From: Glaciimonas sp. PCH181
GTDB taxonomy: Bacteria > Pseudomonadota > Gammaproteobacteria > Burkholderiales > Burkholderiaceae_D
Direction of reading: 5' to 3'
DNA: 64,000 nucleotides
Assembly (NCBI RefSeq): GCF_003056055.1
Contig: NZ_PYFP01000002.1
Span: forward strand, 1,550,001-1,614,000
Shown here: piece after piece, positions 58,455 to 64,000 of the stretch
Layout: each line of letters opens with the position of its first letter
Numbering within the stretch: position 1 is the first letter of the stretch
The notes under the pieces: model-generated
Database searches by the model: none
What the model saw: the letters and a program-made list of their open reading frames with translations, nothing else
Told to the model about the DNA's origin: nothing
Program-made: the position numbers and the translations under genes

Positions 58455-59807
58455 TTAATTTTTTCGCGTATTAATGCTGACGATGTCGTGTAGTCCCATG
58501 ACTTTAAAGAGCGCAGCAACCAGATGATTGACTTCATAAAATGCTATTTTTCGGCCTTGCGCAGTAAGGGGCAACAAGCCATTTGCTAATTGTCCGGCGG
58601 CATTGAAATCAACTCTTACCAGACGTGAACAATCAATCAGCGCTGGATTGTGTTCGTGCGCGTGGGTTTTAATCTGCAATAACAAGTCATCAATCCGTCC
58701 TTCAATCAAAATCGGCATCCGTAGTTGTTGCTGATTCTTTAGCATCGGTCCGACGCTGCCCGCATCGCCATCGTTTGCCGTGGTGACTTTGGTTACCGGT
58801 GAAATAAAGGGTGGCGGAGAGACTTCAAAAGTAATGCTGTAATCGATACTAACGTCTTCAAAAGCTTGCTGATTATTTAATAAGTGCAAAATTTCAAGTA
58901 GCAATAACCACGGCGCAGTGGTTTCGTCGCGGCGGCCAACACATAAAATGGCGCGAATACTATCGCCCAATTCGTTGCTGCCGACCAGAATCAGATCGAG
59001 TCCGGCCTTTTGAAGTTTCTTTAGCATCCGCAACAGCAATCCGCAGCCGATCGAATCGACCGATGTAATACGTGTGAATTCAAGTCGTAAAGTCGCGTGC
59101 GTTAAGCTCAGTTTTTGGGCGCGCTCGATTTGTTTGATGATGTTACCGTCGAGTTTGCCCGAAAATGCGATAGCTGTGATTGGGCTAGTTTTTTGGGCTA
59201 ACTCGCTATTCGGACTGAGGGTGAGCTGTTTATCCCAGGTGGGAGGGGATGTTTCGAATTTATGTGCAAAATCGAGTGATAAATCGTCGAATTGGGTTTG
59301 TTTTCCACTGATCCGATAGAGGTCTAGCAACATCCACCAAACCACGTTGCCAAGATCATTTTCCGCGATTGCTTGTAGCAGCACTTGCTCAGCGAGGTCG
59401 GATTGCGAATTGGCAAATAATACGGCCGCTTCTTCTACTACTGCGGGTGTGTCCGAGATGGCGACTTCGATATTGCCGCGCTTTGCGCTGCTCGGTGACG
59501 CGTTTATATCCTCTGCGATGAGTTTGGCAGCATTGGGCGAATTGGGGAGGAGCTTTTTTTCGGCAGCCGCCAGCTCCGACGGCATTGTATTGAGGATGTT
59601 GACGGGATAAATAAACTCCGTCGACATTTCAGATTCGATGGCGTCGATCTTCATTGCGGTGGTGTTGCGGCTAATATTATTTAGCCGCGGTGCGACAGTT
59701 TTCTGAGCAGTATTGTTTCCCGGCTGAGTAGCATCAGATGCGTTGCTCTCTTCAGCCGGCGTACCGACGGGGCGGGTATTTTTGCCAAATATCGAGAAAA
59801 GCCCCAC
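58455..59807 (-). CDS. STAS-domain protein
   Basis: 450 residues from GTG 59807, chosen because AGGA lies 5 bases upstream and VGLFSIFGK is the usual start; a TTG at 59849 is open upstream. After a linker of about 140 residues rich in Ser, Asn, Thr and Ala, there are helical regions and two STAS-like segments (about 200-300, IAFSGKLDGNIIKQIE and DSIGCGLLLRML; and about 370-450, ILIEGRIDDLL and GRKIAFYEVN). STAS domains bind ligands or partner switches. The conserved Ser typical of anti-sigma antagonists is not obvious. Adjacent to hslVU in related genomes; role unknown. Confidence 0.78.
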   Translation of the reverse strand: MGLFSIFGKNTRPVGTPAEESNASDATQPGNNTAQKTVAPRLNNISRNTTAMKIDAIESEMSTEFIYPVNILNTMPSELAAAEKKLLPNSPNAAKLIAEDINASPSSAKRGNIEVAISDTPAVVEEAAVLFANSQSDLAEQVLLQAIAENDLGNVVWWMLLDLYRISGKQTQFDDLSLDFAHKFETSPPTWDKQLTLSPNSELAQKTSPITAIAFSGKLDGNIIKQIERAQKLSLTHATLRLEFTRITSVDSIGCGLLLRMLKKLQKAGLDLILVGSNELGDSIRAILCVGRRDETTAPWLLLLEILHLLNNQQAFEDVSIDYSITFEVSPPPFISPVTKVTTANDGDAGSVGPMLKNQQQLRMPILIEGRIDDLLLQIKTHAHEHNPALIDCSRLVRVDFNAAGQLANGLLPLTAQGRKIAFYEVNHLVAALFKVMGLHDIVSINTRKN

Positions 59808-60341
59808 ATTGATCCTAAGCGGTGAGTTGATGATCGTTGAACGCGTCAATATCGATTGCTATGCTTAGTGTAGTCGGATATGTGCGCCTTTACACCAGAC
59901 CCTTCCTCACTTTAAGTAAAAAGCTGATATCCGACTCTTGCTTTTGTGGTTCTTTTGCTGCTTTTTTAAGCGCTTGATTGGGGGAAGTTATCACCCTGTT
60001 GACGGTCGGATGAAACAGCTCTGCCTGCTTTTTTTAGTGAGTAAGTTTGATGCCTGAGGGATGCACCTTATTGAGCATATGGATGGGGAGTGCGCGTATT
60101 CCATGGCAGAAGAGATGCCAGCGGCGTCAGGCAAATACAGGCGAGAAAATGTTTCGCATTGCGCGTAAGTACAAACGAATCAGGATGTTTTCTTGTTAAT
60201 GTAAATCAGACCAACGTTAATTTAAATTAATCTTTGCACATTGTAGGGGTGTCTGACTTCAGTTTTAGTCAGAAGTCCCTACGCGCCATAGAGAGCGGGC
60301 GCAGGGAGATGCAGCAGTGTGAACTAGCGTCGATGTGAGAA
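59808..60341. other. Intergenic region between dksA and the STAS gene
   Basis: 534 bp, no supported gene. A hairpin GTAGGG...CCCTAC (60243-60282) with inner TCTGAC/GTCAGA (60252-60257, 60268-60273) lies downstream of dksA on the minus strand, without a U run. Its sequence could be a small RNA or a 3' structure of dksA mRNA. Confidence 0.45.
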
Positions 60342-60785
60342 TTAATCGCCGTATAACTTCTGTTTCAGTTCACGTCGTTGTTGTGCTTCTAGTGACAGTG
60401 TTGCTGTTGGTCGTGCCAATAAACGGGGAATACCGATAGGCTCGCCAGTTTCTTCGCACCAGCCGTACTCGCCAGCATCAATCGAGGCGATTGATTGTTG
60501 TACTTTTTTCAGCAATTTGCGCTCACGGTCACGTGTGCGTAATTCCAGCGCATGTTCTTCTTCGATGGTGGCGCGATCTGCAGGGTCCGGGACAAGCACG
60601 GTTTCGCGCAGATGCTCAGTGGTTTCTCCGGCGTTTTTCAGCAGATCAATTTCCAGCTGTTTTAAACGCGCTCTGAAGAAAGCCAGTTGTGCCTCATTCA
60701 TGTAGTCCTGTTCGCTCATCGTAACGAGTTGCGCTTCGGTCAACAGGGGGACATCAGGGGTCGGTTTGGTTGTTTTGGTAGCCAC
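60342..60785 (-). CDS. dksA: RNA polymerase-binding transcription factor DksA
   Basis: 147 residues from GTG 60785, which gives a normal DksA length; the frame is open to a TTG at 60932, and the start is uncertain since no site is strong. Coiled-coil with acidic tip (DPADRATIEEEHALELRTRDRERK) and a zinc-finger-like end, but only one Cys remains (GWCEETGEPIGIP, then RPTATLSLEAQQRRE) instead of the four of E. coli DksA. This is the zinc-independent form. It binds RNA polymerase with ppGpp. Downstream of cobW and zur. Confidence 0.85.
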   Translation of the reverse strand: MATKTTKPTPDVPLLTEAQLVTMSEQDYMNEAQLAFFRARLKQLEIDLLKNAGETTEHLRETVLVPDPADRATIEEEHALELRTRDRERKLLKKVQQSIASIDAGEYGWCEETGEPIGIPRLLARPTATLSLEAQQRRELKQKLYGD

Positions 60786-61165
60786 TTCGCTTACTTTCGA
60801 TACGACGTATGTTTCAATTTTATCCGTTAATTCAGTACGTGAGGACAAGATGTTGACGATGTCCTGGTTGTAATTTGTACTGGATCTGGCCGTTTGGAGT
60901 TCTCTTTGAGGCAATGTCACTAGCTTTATCAAATGCTGTGCGAGAGTATCTTGTTAACAAGTCAAAATCGTTTTGTTGCCATTACGATCATTTTGTTGGT
61001 TGGTCAAGAATTTTACAACAGGTTTGATGCCAAAAACGTGCGGGTTTTCAATTGCGACAATGACGAAGGGAGTTTTTTATCTCCTTTTTCGTATTTATTA
61101 TCATCCTGCTATCGTTAACATTTCGCATGGCCGACATATTTCCAGTAGTACAAAACTGCCATAGT
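60786..61165. other. Intergenic region between cobW and dksA
   Basis: 380 bp (less if dksA starts at 60932). It contains a perfect 12-bp palindrome CTTGTTAACAAG at 60950-60961 and A/T-rich sequence; I see no clear promoter. No gene supported. Confidence 0.4.
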
Positions 61166-62263
61166 TTATACCAGACATTGCTCCAAACCGCGAATAAAGA
61201 TGTCTTTTGGCAGGTTCTTGCCGATGAATACCATTTTGCTGGTGCGGATTTCGTTATCCTCCCATTTTCCACCGATATCGCTCCCCATAATTTGATGCAC
61301 GCCCTGAAATACAACTTTGCGGTCCGCGCCTTCCATTAACAATATACCTTTATAGCGCAGCATGCGCGGTCCATAAACTTGGACGATTCCACCTAAAAAT
61401 TCATCCAGTTTGGCGGTGTTAAATGGGCGCTCGCTTTTGAAAACGAACGCTGCAATGTCATCTGCATGTTGGGCGTGATGGTGATTATGGTCGTGATCGT
61501 GGTGCTTTTCTGCCGCGTGGGCATGCTCGTCCTGATGCGATGGGTGGGCACAATCGCTGCCACTATGGTCGTGATCCGCATGCGTGGCGTGGTCGTGCAT
61601 TTCCTCTGCGGCAAGAAAATCTGGATCGATTTCCAGTTTGGCGTTGAGGTTGAAGCCGCGAATATCCAGGATTTCGTCGATCGGGGTATGCGCCGGATCG
61701 AGTCTGATGATGGATGCGCGTGGATTGATTCTGGTGAGGCGTGCAGTTAAGGCCGCAATCTCGGGCGCGTCAACCAGATCAGTTTTGGACAACAACAATT
61801 TATCGGCAAAACCGACCTGGCGCTGGGCCTCTTCTTGTTGGTCGAGTTGTTGCATGGCGTGTTTGGCATCAACGACTGTAACGATGGCATCGAGCATGTA
61901 GTGCATCGCGACTTCTTCATCGACGAAGAAGGTTTGTGCGACCGGGCCGGGATTCGCCATGCCGGTGGTTTCGATGATGACATGGTCAAATTGCAATTCG
62001 CCAGCATCGCGCCGTCGCGCCAGTGCGCTCAGGGCAACAATTAAATCGCCGCGTACTGTGCAGCAAATACAACCGTTATTCATTTCGATAATTTGTTCGG
62101 TGCTGTCTTGCACCAGGATTTCATTGTCGATATTTTCCTGGCCGAATTCGTTCTCGATGATGGCAATTTTGTGGCCGTGCGGCTGTTGCAAAATGCGATT
62201 CAGGAGAGTGGTTTTGCCAGCGCCGAGAAAGCCGGTAAGAATAGTGGTGGGGATAAGTGCCAT
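61166..62263 (-). CDS. CobW-family metal-chaperone GTPase
   Basis: 365 residues. COG0523 GTPase: Walker A GFLGAGKTTLLN, the metal-binding motif GCICCTV (CxCC), Walker B-like HVIIETTGMANPG, and SKTD in place of NKxD. A His/Asp-rich linker (about 223-275, repeated H-D-H runs) is a metal store typical of zinc-related members (ZigA/ZinT-like). The C-terminal CobW_C domain follows. Likely a zinc metallochaperone, given the Zur-like gene upstream on the same strand. Confidence 0.9.
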   Translation of the reverse strand: MALIPTTILTGFLGAGKTTLLNRILQQPHGHKIAIIENEFGQENIDNEILVQDSTEQIIEMNNGCICCTVRGDLIVALSALARRRDAGELQFDHVIIETTGMANPGPVAQTFFVDEEVAMHYMLDAIVTVVDAKHAMQQLDQQEEAQRQVGFADKLLLSKTDLVDAPEIAALTARLTRINPRASIIRLDPAHTPIDEILDIRGFNLNAKLEIDPDFLAAEEMHDHATHADHDHSGSDCAHPSHQDEHAHAAEKHHDHDHNHHHAQHADDIAAFVFKSERPFNTAKLDEFLGGIVQVYGPRMLRYKGILLMEGADRKVVFQGVHQIMGSDIGGKWEDNEIRTSKMVFIGKNLPKDIFIRGLEQCLV

Positions 62264-62377
62264 GGCGATAAAGTGAGTGAATGTGCGGGGTAAGAATGGG
62301 GGAATTGGGACTGCTATATTTGTGGCAATAAGCGGCTGGGTGTCAAAGGGCTAAGTGGCTTAGCCCATGCGCCCTAA

Positions 62378-62998
62378 CTAATGTGCGCAGTCAGCGCACC
62401 AGCCTTTAATGGTCAGTTCGATGTCATGGCCCTCAAAGCCTTTGCCGAGCGAATCCTGCAATGCCTGCTGTAAATGTCTGCGCAGCGTGGCCGGTGATGC
62501 TGTAGCAGACTCTTCGCCCTTCAGGTCAGTTTTGACTGGCGCTAATACGTCGCCTAAAAAACCTGCCTCGCCGCTGCCATCCAGACAGAATACTTTGGCA
62601 CAACGGGTGCATTTGAAATGCCCGTGCTGATGTTGCGCGTGGTGTTCCGGGTTTGCAAAAGTCGATTCAGTATGTTCTGCGCCTGCGCTGTACAAGAATA
62701 CGCGGTCATCACCGGCAATTTTATGTGCCAGTCCAGCATCGGTCAGACAATCGAGTGCGCGATACAGCGTCACGCGATCCATCTCTACGAATAAATCCTG
62801 CATGTCCTGATGTGAAACCGCGCAACGCGCCTCTAGCAATGCCGTTAACACTTTTAGCCGGGCGCTGGTGATGCGCACCAATGCCGAGCGCAATTGCTCT
62901 GCTGCCAGTGTCGCTGCTTGCGAAAGTGTGGCCTGCTGGTTAGCCGCGAAGGTGGTGGTGGATTTAAGTTTGATGTCAGTGGTCATGCCAGGACACAT
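62378..62998 (-). CDS. zur: Fur-family transcriptional regulator, Zur-like
   Basis: 206 residues from ATG 62998; an ATG four codons on is equally possible. Winged-helix domain (about 30-110, TSARLKVLTALLEARCAVSHQ, VTLYRALDCLTDAGL) and C-terminal metal domain with HxHGHFKC, CTRC pair and a second CxxC (WCADC). These Cys4 and His ligands fit Zur or Fur; the neighbouring CobW GTPase favours zinc. A 15-bp near-dyad TGCAATTGAGTTGCA at 63035-63049 lies before the gene and might be its operator. Confidence 0.82.
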   Translation of the reverse strand: MCPGMTTDIKLKSTTTFAANQQATLSQAATLAAEQLRSALVRITSARLKVLTALLEARCAVSHQDMQDLFVEMDRVTLYRALDCLTDAGLAHKIAGDDRVFLYSAGAEHTESTFANPEHHAQHQHGHFKCTRCAKVFCLDGSGEAGFLGDVLAPVKTDLKGEESATASPATLRRHLQQALQDSLGKGFEGHDIELTIKGWCADCAH

Positions 62999-63094
62999 AG
63001 AGGAGTGTGAGTGAGGACTAATTATGCCCCAAATTGCAATTGAGTTGCATATTTTGCGCAGATTTGAACCAGGTCATCTTTGCTCATGGCGAAA

Positions 63095-64000
63095 TTATTC
63101 TTTGGGTACTTTTTTCGCACGTGGATGCGCGGCATCGTAGACCTGCGCAAGACGCTGGAAATCGAGCGATGTATAGACTTGAGTTGAGGCAATTGAGGTG
63201 TGGCCGAGCATTTCCTGTACTGCTCTGAGATCGCCGGATCCTTGCAGCAGGTGCGACGCAAATGAATGGCGCAATACGTGCGGATGAACATCGGTCGGAA
63301 TGTCGATTGCCTGTGCGTGCGCTTTTAGTCGGAGCTGAATCACGCGAGGCGACATGCGGCTGCCGCGCTCAGTCAGGAATAGTGCAAATGTGTCTTCGTG
63401 TTTTATTAAGGCATTCCGCAATATTAGCCAGTCCGCGATCGCTCGTAACGCGGGTTGTCCGACCGGAACGGAGCGCTTCTTATTACCTTTTCCGGTGACG
63501 GTGACTTCGGCGGCATCGCTATCGATCCAACCGGCGGAGGAATACCCTGCGGTCGCTGTGTAACGGACATCCAGCCCGGCTAATTCGGACACACGTAATC
63601 CGCTTGAGTACAGTAATTCAAACATGGCGCGATTACAGGCGGTCAAGGTGGGGCTTTGCTCGCTGTGTTGATTGGCGCTGGTGACAAGCCGTATTGCATC
63701 GTCGGCTCCTAATGCTTTCGGTAAAGGTTTGGCGCGCTTGGGGGCTTTAACCCCTTCGACTGGGTTACTGGTTAGCGCAGTGTGCTCTCCCATCCAATTA
63801 AAAAATCCACGCCAGGCAGAAAGTTTGCGTGCAATTGAGCGCGCATTTAGGCCATGGGAATGCAACTGTGCAGCAAATTTACGTATGTGGGCATGGGTGA
63901 GCAGCGTGAAGTCGATGTTGTCTTCAGCACTTTTGGCGAGCGCACGGCTTAGCGAAAGTAATTCTGCCAGATCGCGTGAATAGCTGCTGACCGTATGAGG
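63095..64000 (-). CDS. xerC: Tyrosine recombinase XerC (partial)
   Basis: The gene continues past the right edge; about 300 residues are visible, without the first few. It resolves chromosome dimers at dif with XerD. The SAM-like N-terminal domain is present, then the catalytic domain with R (GLRVSELAGLDV), K (TGKGNKKRSV), HxxR (HPHVLRHSFASHLL) and GHTSIASTQVYTSLDF, whose Tyr is the nucleophile. XerC rather than XerD is the usual identity for this layout. Confidence 0.93.
   Translation of the reverse strand, partial: PHTVSSYSRDLAELLSLSRALAKSAEDNIDFTLLTHAHIRKFAAQLHSHGLNARSIARKLSAWRGFFNWMGEHTALTSNPVEGVKAPKRAKPLPKALGADDAIRLVTSANQHSEQSPTLTACNRAMFELLYSSGLRVSELAGLDVRYTATAGYSSAGWIDSDAAEVTVTGKGNKKRSVPVGQPALRAIADWLILRNALIKHEDTFALFLTERGSRMSPRVIQLRLKAHAQAIDIPTDVHPHVLRHSFASHLLQGSGDLRAVQEMLGHTSIASTQVYTSLDFQRLAQVYDAAHPRAKKVPKE

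Overview
The window looks like chromosomal DNA of a betaproteobacterium in the order Burkholderiales, most probably the family Oxalobacteraceae (a Glaciimonas, Collimonas or Herminiimonas-like organism). This is inferred from gene content and order (def/fmt beside lysM-dprA-smg-topB; gpmA-envC-ctpA-moeB beside rhodanese-grxC-secB-gpsA; slmA after a pyrimidine 5'-nucleotidase; hslVU beside a STAS protein; a DksA with only one zinc-finger Cys; a phasin) and from a moderate G+C content. No species can be assigned from sequence alone. Nearly all of the window is ordinary chromosomal backbone. There are no prophages, insertion sequences, CRISPR arrays, rRNAs or tRNAs that I can support.

Layout. 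0-9 kb: the end of phnM (phosphonate use), fmt and def (formyl-Met metabolism), then LysM protein, dprA, smg and topB. 9-13.7 kb: a DNA-alkylation repair pair (Ada/AraC/AlkA fusion translationally coupled to ogt), a proline iminopeptidase of opposite third-base skew, and a PLP aminotransferase. 13.7-20.2 kb: a complete ribose operon rbsB-A-C-R-K-D, with a perfect 18-bp LacI-type operator at its promoter and a terminator-like hairpin after rbsB. 20-28 kb: DUF3717 protein, B12/radical SAM enzyme, Zn-dependent alcohol dehydrogenase, and a ferric-iron ABC transporter whose three genes lie in alternating orientations, with a 28-residue membrane miniprotein behind the ATPase. 28-37 kb: patatin-like phospholipase, M15 peptidase, phasin with a repeat-flanked promoter, LysR regulator divergent from a DODA-type dioxygenase, a COG2509 flavoprotein, a YXWGXW protein, and an MnmC with an eroded methyltransferase domain.

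37-47.5 kb: an orphan 487-residue protein with an effector-like N-terminus, a TraB/GumN protein, a pyrimidine 5'-nucleotidase, an unusual palindromic element, slmA, a branched-chain amino acid ABC operon (livK-livH-livMG fusion-livF), and an FMN riboswitch controlling a type II lumazine synthase. 47.5-58.4 kb: a dispersed-repeat-like stretch, moeB/ctpA/envC/gpmA on the minus strand, rhodanese/grxC/secB/SH3/gpsA on the plus strand, then hslVU behind a clear sigma-32-type promoter. 58.4-64 kb: a STAS protein, dksA, a CobW-family zinc GTPase, a Zur-like Fur protein and the start-less part of xerC.

The most interesting leads are the orphan at 37103-38566, the miniprotein at 26440-26526, the degenerate MnmC domain, the 78-nt palindrome at 40550-40627, the SD-sequestering hairpin behind the FMN riboswitch, the phasin promoter repeats, and the sigma-32 promoter with 5'UTR hairpin ahead of hslV. 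I did not find a convincing multi-gene system that is wholly new.
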